DNA of 64,000 nt from Tritrichomonas musculus (lineage: Eukaryota; Parabasalia; Tritrichomonadida; Tritrichomonadidae), in the NCBI GenBank assembly GCA_039105265.1, contig JAPFFF010000002.1:434001-498000 (forward strand), read 5' to 3'. Positions 39,115 to 49,286 of this stretch are shown here, piece after piece. Both the position numbers and the translations under genes were made by a program. The notes below the pieces were generated by a model. It had not been told where the DNA came from, ran no database searches, and was given only the letters and a program-made list of their open reading frames with translations. How positions within the stretch are numbered: the stretch's first letter is position 1; each line of letters starts with the position of its first letter.

Positions 39115-39253
39115 GACCATAGGGAAGGCCAAAAAAAGCGGTATACGAAAAAATCGACGGTTTTTCGTATAAGAAACCGTTTTTATTCACCATATTGAAG
39201 GCCAAAAAAAAAGCGGTATACGAAAAAATTGAAAGGTTTTCGTATAAAAATTC
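39115..39253. repeat. Two-copy tandem repeat of a hairpin unit (about 70 bp)
   Basis: Both copies read CCATA...GAAGGCC, an A run, then GCGGTATACGAAAAAAT and the inverse TTTTCGTATA. Each copy can therefore form a short hairpin around TATACGAAAAA/TTTTTCGTATA. Confidence 0.7.
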
Positions 39254-40061
39254 ATTCAATTTTGAGCTTTTTTGAGATTTTTTTAATCGTAGACGATAAT
39301 ATTTAACTGAAATTTTAATGATCGTGATTTATATATTTTTCAATTATTTATGATCGAAAAAAATATTTTCTAAACGTTAAAATTTAATTAAAAAAGTTAC
39401 TTTTAAACGATTAAAAAATTATTAAAAAAATTAGCAAAAAACTATGTTTTTTAAAAGTATTTTTCATTTTCCACGATAAGACAAACTATAATTGAGAGGT
39501 CTGTTTCGTTTAAATTTATGCTGTATTTTTTTCATTAATTTTTTTTAAAAATTTTGAATAAAAAATCTTTGAGAATAAAATTGAGAATATAGTAAATAAT
39601 AATTGAGAGTCGTTACATTTAAATTCATATCTTAATATGTAATTTATTATTTTATTATAGACTAGTATTTAATATACATGCTGTCAAAATACTTTTTTAT
39701 TAAAAACCGTTGAAGAAGAACTAAATATAAAATTCGAAAAGATAATAATTGAAAGCGATTAAGAATTATCTCTACCAGTGATATGAAGTAATTTTAATGA
39801 TATACATCTGACTTGTATTCGTAATTTATTATCTGGCTTAAAGGGGTCTAGATATTAAACGAAATTTCGAAAATCATACACTTCCTTTTGTAGTTGGCTG
39901 TTTTGAAACTATTTCCAAAGAATTTCCAAGGAATCAAATAGACAATATAAATTTAAAATATATGTTGTCTTTTACAGCGTTTTTACAAGCTTCTGAACTT
40001 CTCAATTTATAAAAAAAAAAAAAAAAAAAAAAAAGACATTCAAATTTCAAATGAAAATAAA

Positions 40062-40083
40062 CTACACCCTTAAGGGTGTAGTC
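40062..40083. repeat. 22-bp perfect palindrome centred on TTAA
   Basis: ACTACACCC, TTAA, GGGTGTAGT. Outward of it the two arms stay loosely similar (GTAGTCCAATTTTC against GTAGTTTATTTTC). TTAA is the usual target of Kolobok and piggyBac elements, and a Kolobok-like transposase starts 557 bp downstream. Confidence 0.8.
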
Positions 40084-40625
40084 CAATTTTCAAAAACCTA
40101 TTTTTTTATTCTTTTTTAAATATTTGGTTTGGGTATATAATTTGAAGAATATATATTCCCATGATTTAACTTAATTTCTTTTTTTCTACTCGAAAAAAAA
40201 AGCATTGAATTTGAATTTTTCAATGCATATTGAAATTTTTACCCTTTTTTGAAATTTATGTTTTCCCAGGAAAAAGTGGTGAAAATGATTTTAAAAATAA
40301 AAAGCATCATTTTTTTTAAATAAAAATTGTTTGTTATAAAGCAAAGCATCCAAAACGAGAAAAAAAATGAATATAGGTGCAAAAAAAGTAAATACATGAT
40401 TTTCACTGTACAAATATTTGCAATAACAAAATATTTTATAATATATTCATTTTTAAAGATAAGAAAACTAGAAAATAATATTTAAAAAGATTATTTTATT
40501 TTTCAATTAATATAAAAATAATCTATTCAAATTTGAATATATAAAAAAACGATAAAAATAAAGCATTCAAAAATCAATAATATTGTGTTGCTTTGTTTTT
40601 TGATATCAAATTTAATGAAATCGGT

Positions 40626-40631
40626 TCATTT
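40626..40631 (+). promoter_or_regulatory. Initiator (Inr) of the Kolobok-like transposase
   Basis: TCATTT fits TCAYWW; the +1 A at 40628 is 12 nt before ATG 40640. Confidence 0.5.
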
Positions 40632-40639
40632 TTTATATA

Positions 40640-41967
40640 ATGCCACCAAAAACAAGAAGAGAAAAGCATTCGATTGAAGCAGCTAATATTCGATGGGAGA
40701 GAAATCATGTTCAGAGTGTTAATGAATATCCAGAACCACATATCATTACACCTCAGCAAGCAGTAATGGGCGCATTGGTTTCAGGTACTACATATACTTC
40801 GTTTTCAAGAGGACTGGCAGTTGCGAACATTGTTTGTGGAACGAAAGACAATTTCTATAAAGAACAACCTAAGTTGCTAGATTGTATAATCAATGAATCT
40901 CAAAAAACGATGAGCGAAACAATTGAGGAAGTCTTCCAGGAGTTGAACAATAATCCTGATGGCTCAATTGTCTCATTCGATGCAAGGTACTCTTCCAGGA
41001 GGAAGGCGGTACAATGCTCAACATCATTCATTGGAGAGAATGGAAAGGTCCTCCATGTAGAACATGCAATCGAAAATGAGCCATTCCGAAAAGGAAATTA
41101 TAATGGGAGTTCCTGCAATATGGAGAGTTTCACTGTAGTGAATGGAATGCAACATTTGAATGAAATGCTGCCTCTTAGTGGATACGTGCATGATGGAGAT
41201 AATAAATCTCCATCAAGGTTAAAAGATGCAGGAATAGAATTAGAAGAACATAAAGATATAACACATGCTTTTAAATCTATTGGAAATGGAGTTACAAAAG
41301 CAACAAAAAAAGTTAAAAGTATAACAAAAAAAAATAAGTTTTATGGATTGAAAACTCGTTTACAATTCTGGGCTCGTACAATTATTCAAAATGTTGATGA
41401 TCTGTGGATCTTCGTGTCCATCTTTGGATGAACACACCAGATCATCTTGTCGGTAATCATGAATTTTGTTTACATGATGAATTAAATTTTGGAAATAAAA
41501 CAAAATTTTGGGTGTGGAAAAATGGACAGACCAACCAGATTGCATTTCAAGCTCTTTGCCACTTTTGTGAACTCACATTGAAATATATCATTCAAATTAA
41601 TAAAAATTTTGGAACACAAACAAATGAATCAGTTAATTCTGAAATGGCTCATTATGCACCAAAAAGGGTATCATTAAAAAGTTCATATGAAGGGAGAATT
41701 GCTTTTGCAATTGGAATGCATAATTCTCTAACTTTTCTCTATGACGTTCTAGTTGCAAATAAACTCAGTGAACTGATCCATCCAGATCTTTTAAATGAAT
41801 TGAAAAGAAATGACATCAAAAACTATGAAAAAAGAAAAATACGAAATGCATTTGAGGAAAGGAATAAAAGAAGAATTGAAAGAGATTTATTTCGTAAGAA
41901 ATACTCGAAAAAAGGTGATTATCATTTATCTGATCATTCTGATGAATCTTCTAGTTCTGATGAATAA
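40640..41967 (+). pseudogene. Kolobok-like DDE transposase, one frameshift
   Basis: The sequence shows the pattern of Kolobok/Mutator-like DDE enzymes. D114 is in VSFDARYSSRRKAVQC, followed by NGSSCNMES. D185 is in YVHDGDNKSPSRL, then DITHAFKSIGNGV and the helix KFYGLKTRLQFWA. After the break comes the third acidic residue in LKSSYEGRIAFAIGMHN. The first frame (40640-41431) drifts out at about 41402; the second frame takes over (RVHLWMNTPDHLVGNHEFCL) and runs to TAA 41965-41967. The enzyme would be about 442 aa. The C-terminus is basic, then Ser/Asp-rich. I could not find terminal repeats for an intact element. Confidence 0.65.
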
Positions 41968-42889
41968 ATAAATTTTTACAATTAATATTATTATATAAAA
42001 TTATTTAACATAATTATTGAAGTAAATAATGAAGAAAGAATGTGATAAAGTTATAGAATTTTGAATCTTATTTTGAATTAAAGGGTAACTTTTTTCTGAT
42101 TAAACGTAAATAATAATTCAAAAAATTGAAAGATTAAAAAATATATAAAATAAATTTCTAATTAATTACATCTATTTTTTAATTTTGATAACATTTTTAT
42201 ATTTTTATAAATATATGCTAAATGTAATTTTATTTTATCAAATAAATAATATAAAAATAAATTAAAATAATCTAGATATTGACATAATATTATTTTCTAT
42301 AAAGGTATGGAAACTCTTTTTCAATTCAATTTTATTTTATGCAAAAAAAGCTTGAATATTGATCATTTTTTATTTAAAATTAATCCATCGTCATGTATAT
42401 AATATTTGTAGCATAAATATAAATTTAAAAAAAAATAATTTTAATTTTATTACCGAAAAACAAGAAAAAAATGAAATCCAAAAATTGGCAATTTTTGATC
42501 AATGGAAAAAACCTCATCAAAGTTTAATACATGTCTAATATTGTTTTATCATATTATTAACATATTTAAAAATAGCATGAAAGTGCTTAATTCAAATCTC
42601 ATAAAATGTATAATGAGAAAAAAATGTTTTTTTAAGAAAAAATCAATTTAAAGATGAATGAGTCGACAAAAGTTTTTAGTTTTTTTATATGTTCTTCATT
42701 TTTTTATTTATTAGAAAATAAAATAAAAAAAAGGCCATGTTTTTCGAGTGGATTTGGAGATCTTATATGATGTTATCAATTTTTTGTATAGTTCATATCA
42801 TTGACGATATGAAATTTATTATTGACCAATAAAGATGAAAATTTTTTGACCAAAAAGGTTAATTTATTTTTTTTATAGTATTTCTTCCA
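41968..42889. other. Intergenic region
   Basis: A+T-rich, nothing recognised. No CCCTTAA terminus matching the palindrome at 40062 was found. Confidence 0.5.
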
Positions 42890-43359
42890 AAGACACAAAT
42901 AAACTCAACAAAATAACTAAATAAGAGTAGTTTACAAAACAATTTTTAGGTATATCCCAGCGCAACGTGGAAAAGCAAACCATGCAAAGATAATTATTTT
43001 AGAATGTCTTTTCCTAAAGCTCAAACAAATTCAAAAAACTCACTAAATAAAAGCGATTTACAAAATAATTCTTTTATTAATTCCAGTACGTTTTATTTTT
43101 CTTATAAACAAATGAATTATCGATAGTTTGATAGACTTCTATTTCTGCACTTTTATCTAGATTTTTTATTCAATTTTTTTGAATGATAATTAGCGGTTTT
43201 GGATGGCCTTCTTATACTAAAAGCAAAAAAAAAAAAATCAACAAATGAATACTGATGCAGATTTTGCTTTCATACATTAAATTATAGAAAAGACTATGTA
43301 AGTTCTCCGAAATTTCCCGCTAAAATCGAAATTTTTCCTACTACCATTTTTGATACCAA

Positions 43360-43617
43360 TACAATGATTTGCAAATTGAATATGTTATTGACCAAAATGT
43401 AGAAGAACTTCATCATTAAGACTTTTTCTATGACGAAAAAGAATATATATTTAATACTATTAAGTATTTCTCCAGATCAAAAAAAGATGATGACATCAGA
43501 AAATATATTAATGCGAGTCACAAAACATTTGAAGAAAGAGATGGATTCTTTATCAAGAACAAAGAGATATCTGTCATACAGTTAATTGAAGATGGAATTA
43601 CCAAATTCCAAAAGTAA
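43360..43617 (+). pseudogene. Broken coding fragment inside the 703-bp element
   Basis: One frame reads NDLQIEYVIDQNVEELHH, a TAA, then DFFYDEKEYIFNTIKYFSRS and onward to ISVIQLIEDGITKFQK before TAA 43615-43617. Codon-like composition and a single in-frame stop suggest a gene remnant. The family is not recognised. Its last codons overlap the hairpin arms 43567-43584 and 43615-43632. Confidence 0.4.
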
Positions 43618-43632
43618 CTGTATGACAGATAT
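43567..43632. repeat. Hairpin with perfect 18-bp arms
   Basis: ATATCTGTCATACAGTTA (43567-43584) is exactly inverse to 43615-43632, with a 30-nt loop. Confidence 0.85.
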
Positions 43633-44602
43633 GGTTTATTCATCAACCAAAGATGACTATAGTTGAAGTTTACTAATTAATAAAAATTAAGTTTTCTGAT
43701 ATAAAGATAAATCTATTTTTAATTTTTTAATTTTTTTCACTTTTTGAGAGTAAAATCTAGGAAGATTTGCTGAGAATTGAGAGGGTTCACTTTTTCTGAG
43801 TAAATCTAGTGAAAAGTGCGGGTTATTGAGTCTATCGATAGTTTTTTCATCTGCCAACTATTTGCTGGAATTTGTACGATAGTTATTTTGTAAATCGCTT
43901 TTATTTAGTGAATTTGTCGAATTTGCTTGAGTTTTAGGGAAAAATAATAAAAATGAATAATCTTTGCTTGGTTTGCTTATTCACGATGCTTTATAATCAA
44001 CAATAAAAATGGAAAAAGTGATTTGAACGAATCGGGAATAGAATTTTTAATATCAATATGAAGAAAATTAGAAAACAATTTCCTGCATAAACTCATAATT
44101 TTCAAAATTTTGAAATTCGCCTTTTAGGTAAAAAAAAATTCGCCTTTTAGGTTAAAATAACTCATATCACTTGTGATATGAATATAAAAAATGATTAATT
44201 TCGAGTTCTTCTTCATGAAATATAAATTACTTATATAATTCTATTTAAAAATAATATAATTAAAAAAATAAAAAAAACTTGTTTTTTGAATTAAGATAAC
44301 CAGATTAGGATTCAATTTTTTACAAAAAAATAATTTATTTTTATCTTAAATTCCTCTCGAAAAATATGTATTTTTTATACTATATTTATCATTAATGCCA
44401 TCATTTAAAAATTATATTCTGAAAGAAAAATGATCTGTCGAGTGGGTAGAAGTTTCCATACTTTTTTTCTATTCAATTTTTTTAAATTTAAAATAAAAAT
44501 ATCTTTATGAATAAATAAAATTATTTAAAATCGATGCATACTTTTTTATTCTATGATCTATATTAATAAATGCAAAATTTATGCAGTTATTAATCACAAA
44601 TT

Positions 44603-44669
44603 GAATGACTACATAGATTTTGAAATTCCTACATAAAAGCGATGCATTTAAAAATCTATGTAGTCGTTC
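44603..44669. repeat. Hairpin just upstream of the large fibre-like gene
   Basis: GAATGACTACATAGATTTT (44603-44621) and AAAATCTATGTAGTCGTTC (44651-44669) pair with one mismatch across a 29-nt loop. It lies in the gap between R2 and the truncated 5' end of the gene. Confidence 0.75.
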
Positions 44670-44785
44670 ATTTTTTGAAATATTTTCAATTTGATATTTT
44701 TAATTTACATTATGAATGCGTGTTTAAAAAATATGCATGCGATTAGAAAAATATCTGATATTTAACGTTTTTTCTAATTGAATAA

Positions 44786-47700
44786 AAGATCATTGGCGAA
44801 AAATTTGTAACAATCAAGTCTTGTAATTGCAAACACGATAATCAAGGAGGTAACCAAGGAGGTAATGAAGGTAATGGTGAAGAAGAGGATGATAATCAAG
44901 GAGGTAATGAAGGTGGTGATAATGAAGGCGGTGATAATGATTCAAACCTAATTCAATATATGAATGTAGGTCTACAAGCTGTAAATCAATTATCAGGTTA
45001 TTTATTACATAATATTGCGAACCTAGGAAATAATGTTGCATCTCTCAGGTTCCAAAATGAAGTAGAGTCATTTACACAAGAGATGTTTGATTATGAGATA
45101 TATGATAATGGTTTAGATGAGATGAATAGACAATACCAGTCAATAGGAATACAAACAGAACAACCAACACGTCAACGAGAATCCTTATTTAATGATTCAT
45201 ATGTTTGGTGTACAGTATTTCGCATGTGGACGAGTTTTGCAGTTTATAATATACCAAATCAATTTGGATGGAGGACTAATTCTGCATTTGGAGCTCCTTG
45301 GAATTTTGTCTGGGATGTTGGACATAGGGAATGGATAGCAATAGCGCCACGTGAAGAAGATGTACCAGCTGGATGGAGAATTAACCCAAAGGGAAATAAA
45401 ATAGCACAAACAATAGTACAACATAATATTCATTCGGAAGGAGAAATGATTTATAATCCTGATAGAGGACAATGGGAATATTATCCACCAGAAGAAAGTA
45501 TTGTTGTACCAGAACAACCGGGACCTGTTATTAATATTGTTCCTGAACAAAATAGGAATGCAGTGTTAAGACCAACTTATGTTTGGTCTCTTGAGTCAGG
45601 TCGTTGGGTTAATTCAATGACAATAGCTAATATGCCAAGATCACATCCAAATGATAATAATGATTGGAGGCGAGATGTTAGCTTACAAGCACCTGCCAAT
45701 TTTGTTTGGGACATAGACCATAGGGAATGGGTAGCTATAAGAAACAATGTTAGTGAAATGCTTAATGACAGAGATTGGAGGACAAATCGAGATATTGGAG
45801 ATATTGCAGTAAGGCATTATCAAGAACAATTTTTACAAGGAATCGGCGAATTAGTATGGAATGATGATTATAATAGTTATGTTTATCAATGTAATGAGAT
45901 AAGCCCATTATCATTATCATTAGAAGATAAAAGCAATAGCGGAGCAATAGCAATACCAGACCAAATTACAAGTACTGAAGCTTGGGATAAAATTTTAGAC
46001 TGTATGGGTATCCCTGTTATTAATAATCCTAATGAGATAGATGAGAAGAATCCAGTACTTGGTAAATATATTATAAAGGGTGACTTAAAAGTAAATGGGA
46101 AAATAATATGTGATTCTATTCCAAGTGGAGGTACAACAACAACTGACTCCAAGTATTTTACCTTGAAGGAATCAGACCAGTTATATTTATATAGACCATC
46201 TAAGACGTATGAAGAATCCAATTATTATTGTATGAGATGGGATATAGATAAAGATTATGACATACCACTAAATTTAGTATTTAGATTCAAAGACTATCTA
46301 TTTGGTCATAACTGGGAATTAACATGGGATGGTAAAAATTGGACAGGAAATAATTGTCAAAACATGTGTACAGAAAAGATATCATACATGAACACAAATG
46401 ACGGTGCGCCTGCTTTAACAATCAAACATAACGAAAGAATTGGTAGATGGATAAAAGGAACAATAAAGGAAGATTTAACTGATGATGATAATTATGCTCA
46501 TATCTTGAAAGATTATCTTACCAATTGGAGGGTTGTTAAGAAAGATGGAACCATACTAAGTGAAGGAATAACTGCAACTTTTGATTCAAGTGGTTCAGGT
46601 ACTTTAACTCAAGATGGATATAAATATGAACAAGCTAGAATGTATGTTGATGCGCCAAGTGGATTAAATGCAGATGATGGATTATATGTTTATGCTGACC
46701 TAAATATTAATGGAAATATAACTGAATTAAAATGGGATTGTCATCCTACTCATTGTATTAATTCAGGTGTTATGCATACCTATGGGTCAAATCCTTGTCT
46801 CGAATCATTTAATTATCATCGAGAAAAAAGGCATTCCATTAAAATCATTGAAGGATTTAATCATAAGAACGTTCGAATATATATAGAGAAAGAATTATTT
46901 GATTTTGATGTGAAAGTTAATCCATTCGATATAATTATTCAACAACTATTTTATGAAGTAGAACCAGACCCAAGAAAATGCACTACCATATCGACAGATT
47001 ATAATATTTATTCATCAAAGATTATATGGGCTGATAATATCATGACTATGCGTCGAGATTTAAATGTTGTTGGTGGAATCACAGATATATTAGCCTATGA
47101 TTATGCTTTATTGAAACAGACAGTTGATAATCTAGTTGAACAAATGAGAATTCAAGCCATGTATAATGAATATACTGATAGTATTAAACAAGGTGTAGCA
47201 GTTGCGAATAGTATATTAAATATTTTAGCATCAACAGTTTGTATTGCAAGTGCCCTTTCAACATTAAATATGTCTAATAACTCTGTAACAATTAATACAT
47301 ATCAAACAAGACCTTTCCCAGCAGGTCCAGGAGGAAATGGTGGAGGAGGTGGTGGTGGTGGCGGCGGTTATCCAGGTGATGGAGGTAGTGGCTTTCAAGG
47401 TAAGTTTTTGGTGAATGTTGATTTGAAGGCTGATAAGATGACTATGGAAAGATTTTTACCAATAACAACAACTGTTCAAAATCCTGTTGCTGGAGCTATT
47501 TCATCATTCTCAGCTACACAGGTTGTCCTTTCGACAACACATGCACTGACTCAGTTAGGAAATGCTATTGCTACACTTGGTTCGAATGTCTTACACTTCT
47601 TTAGGAATAGACCAGATACTAATGGAACTGAAACATTAAACATTAATTCATCCTCGATCACAATAACTGATAATGATACTGATAATGCAACAAATACTAT

Positions 47701-49267
47701 CACAACCACTGAGCAATCATTAGAGAGAACTCATAGAGAAGTTCAGCCACAGGTTGTTACAGATGAAACAGATGAGATTCGAACAGATATAACTGTACCA
47801 CAGACTACAATGACAAATACAGCTTCAACTACGATTGCACTTAGGAATCAAGTTCCTGTTATCAATATATCTGGAATCCAGTATACCTTAGAAGATATTG
47901 CAGATATGACACGAGAAGAACGAAATGCATTAGTTGCTAGTCATCCTGATATCTTACGTATCCAATATCATGGAAGAGAGTGGTTTAATGTTTATGATTT
48001 GTTTTATAATGACCAACTCATTATCTATAATAATGTATTTCAACGAAGGACTCTAATAAGACCAGCTGATATTGAGATGACAGATAGAATACATAGAGCT
48101 ACTGATAATAATTGGTCAATAGAATGGGAAGGAACAACATACACAGCGAGAGATATTGAACAATTATCTATGCAAGACAGATTAAATTTACCATTTGTAC
48201 AAAATGGAGATATTGGATTAGAACCTTACTTGAATGACCAAACAATGGAAGCATGGATAAATATTATTGATCATAGAGGAGAGACTATTGACCCAATTGT
48301 TGCTACTATTGATTATTCAGCACCAACTACAGCAAATATTAGTGGAGGTCAAGTACGATTTGTTGGAATTAATTCACAGATAGAAGTTAATGCAAATGGA
48401 GTTAGATATCAACATTATGACCTTGTTGCCACAACAGATACTTGGACAGTACCAGGAACAACACCAGCAATAACAGCAAGAATGATAGAACAAATGAGTG
48501 ATGAACAAAGAGGGGAACTAATGGATAATATTTATTCTCATGGTAATCTTTTAGCTTTTAATGACACATTAGATGAAACAACTGGTGAGGAAATAACACA
48601 AGTACTATATAATGGAAATGTAGTTGCTACAATAGATAGAAGAAGACTACATGTAATTAATATTGTGAATGGAGTGATAGAAATGTACCAACAAGATGGT
48701 GTTATAAGTGCAACTACCCAGGTTATTATGGGAGCAGTAGGTTATGCTGCTAGAAGGTTCTTACATGGTCAATGGCAGTTTGTTAGACATCATCCTGGTG
48801 ATGCAGCAGCTATAGCAGGAGTAGCAGCAGAAGCATATGTAGCAAATAGAATAGGATTATTTAATATTCCAAGTTGGTTCCGTCGTAATGATAACCCAGA
48901 AACATTAGCAGAGGAAGATGTATTAGAAAAGATTCTTGCATGGGCATATCATGAAGAAACAGATGATGAACCTGAACTTGAAATAACAATGAAGGATGCT
49001 GATAAGATGATGGTTTCATTTGATAAATGTATTAATATTGCAAAGACATATCGCGATACTTTAAAGGGTACAATAGCATTCATGTGCGAGAAAATCAAAG
49101 AGCTTGAAAATAAGTCAAGTACAAAACATCCATTAGAAGATATAGATATGACTGCTTATATTACTAAAGTAGAAGTGAAGGAAATGATAGACCAGAAGGA
49201 TGCATATATTGATACTCTTGAGGCAAGACTTGCAGAACTTGAAGCTAAATGCGCTAACATCGAATGA
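44786..49267 (+). CDS. Very large fibre-like protein A, 5' end missing (first ATG 44960; 1435 aa from there)
   Basis: The frame is open from 44786, without ATG, through a Gly/Asn/Glu/Asp-rich low-complexity stretch (NQGGNEGNGEEEDDNQ). The natural N-terminus is therefore probably lost at the junction with repeat R2; translation could begin at 44960. The N-terminal third holds a tandem repeat of about 105 residues (YVWCTVFRMWTS with FVWDVGHREW, then YVWSLESGRWVNS with FVWDIDHREW). A segment shared with protein B follows (ESDQLYLYRPS, WELTWDGKNW, SKIIWADNIMTMRRDLN). Next are a hydrophobic segment (VANSILNILASTVCIASAL), a Gly-rich linker, and a second half ending in a coiled coil (DTLEARLAELEAKC). 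Context and the box before gene B suggest a virus-like origin. The function is unknown; an attachment or fibre role is inference. Confidence 0.7.
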   Translation, partial: KIIGEKFVTIKSCNCKHDNQGGNQGGNEGNGEEEDDNQGGNEGGDNEGGDNDSNLIQYMNVGLQAVNQLSGYLLHNIANLGNNVASLRFQNEVESFTQEMFDYEIYDNGLDEMNRQYQSIGIQTEQPTRQRESLFNDSYVWCTVFRMWTSFAVYNIPNQFGWRTNSAFGAPWNFVWDVGHREWIAIAPREEDVPAGWRINPKGNKIAQTIVQHNIHSEGEMIYNPDRGQWEYYPPEESIVVPEQPGPVINIVPEQNRNAVLRPTYVWSLESGRWVNSMTIANMPRSHPNDNNDWRRDVSLQAPANFVWDIDHREWVAIRNNVSEMLNDRDWRTNRDIGDIAVRHYQEQFLQGIGELVWNDDYNSYVYQCNEISPLSLSLEDKSNSGAIAIPDQITSTEAWDKILDCMGIPVINNPNEIDEKNPVLGKYIIKGDLKVNGKIICDSIPSGGTTTTDSKYFTLKESDQLYLYRPSKTYEESNYYCMRWDIDKDYDIPLNLVFRFKDYLFGHNWELTWDGKNWTGNNCQNMCTEKISYMNTNDGAPALTIKHNERIGRWIKGTIKEDLTDDDNYAHILKDYLTNWRVVKKDGTILSEGITATFDSSGSGTLTQDGYKYEQARMYVDAPSGLNADDGLYVYADLNINGNITELKWDCHPTHCINSGVMHTYGSNPCLESFNYHREKRHSIKIIEGFNHKNVRIYIEKELFDFDVKVNPFDIIIQQLFYEVEPDPRKCTTISTDYNIYSSKIIWADNIMTMRRDLNVVGGITDILAYDYALLKQTVDNLVEQMRIQAMYNEYTDSIKQGVAVANSILNILASTVCIASALSTLNMSNNSVTINTYQTRPFPAGPGGNGGGGGGGGGGYPGDGGSGFQGKFLVNVDLKADKMTMERFLPITTTVQNPVAGAISSFSATQVVLSTTHALTQLGNAIATLGSNVLHFFRNRPDTNGTETLNINSSSITITDNDTDNATNTITTTEQSLERTHREVQPQVVTDETDEIRTDITVPQTTMTNTASTTIALRNQVPVINISGIQYTLEDIADMTREERNALVASHPDILRIQYHGREWFNVYDLFYNDQLIIYNNVFQRRTLIRPADIEMTDRIHRATDNNWSIEWEGTTYTARDIEQLSMQDRLNLPFVQNGDIGLEPYLNDQTMEAWINIIDHRGETIDPIVATIDYSAPTTANISGGQVRFVGINSQIEVNANGVRYQHYDLVATTDTWTVPGTTPAITARMIEQMSDEQRGELMDNIYSHGNLLAFNDTLDETTGEEITQVLYNGNVVATIDRRRLHVINIVNGVIEMYQQDGVISATTQVIMGAVGYAARRFLHGQWQFVRHHPGDAAAIAGVAAEAYVANRIGLFNIPSWFRRNDNPETLAEEDVLEKILAWAYHEETDDEPELEITMKDADKMMVSFDKCINIAKTYRDTLKGTIAFMCEKIKELENKSSTKHPLEDIDMTAYITKVEVKEMIDQKDAYIDTLEARLAELEAKCANIE

Positions 49268-49271
49268 GAAG

Positions 49272-49282
49272 TTTTATTTAAC
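49272..49282 (+). promoter_or_regulatory. T-tract box in a 19-bp intergenic gap
   Basis: TTTTATTTAAC occupies most of the 19 bp between the stop of protein A (49267) and the ATG of protein B (49287), ending 4 nt before the ATG. It matches the boxes in front of the Maverick genes in the first 11 kb. Confidence 0.5.
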
Positions 49283-49286
49283 TAAA

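Larger units (their letters stand above)
37028..40639. other. Long A+T-rich intergenic region with foldback repeats
   Basis: No credible gene: a 103-codon ATG frame at 37215 is a Leu/Ile/Phe/Asn string without features. The region holds a foldback at 38532-38740, a tandem hairpin repeat at 39115-39253, a 25-bp A run (40011-40035) and a 22-bp TTAA-centred palindrome at 40062-40083. Confidence 0.5.
43130..43832. mobile_element. 703-bp TIR element inserted in R2 with a 12-bp target-site duplication
   Basis: TATCGATAGTTT stands at both ends (43118-43129 and 43833-43844) and only once in the uninterrupted R1 copy (11052-11063). The termini contain imperfect inverted repeats: GCACTTTTATCTAGATTT at about 43147, and AAATCTAGTGAAAAGTGC at 43803-43820. 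A 12-bp duplication is longer than for most cut-and-paste families; Mutator-like elements (8-11 bp) come closest. The interior carries a broken coding fragment and an 18-bp hairpin. Confidence 0.65.
42890..44470. repeat. Dispersed repeat R2 (interrupted copy)
   Basis: Second copy of R1, same orientation. It is split by a 703-bp insertion between 43129 and 43833 and starts about 45 bp further left than R1. Its left part contains two related units of about 60 bp (AAACTC.ACAAAATAACTAAATAAG and AAATTCAAAAAACTCACTAAATAA). Confidence 0.75.
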
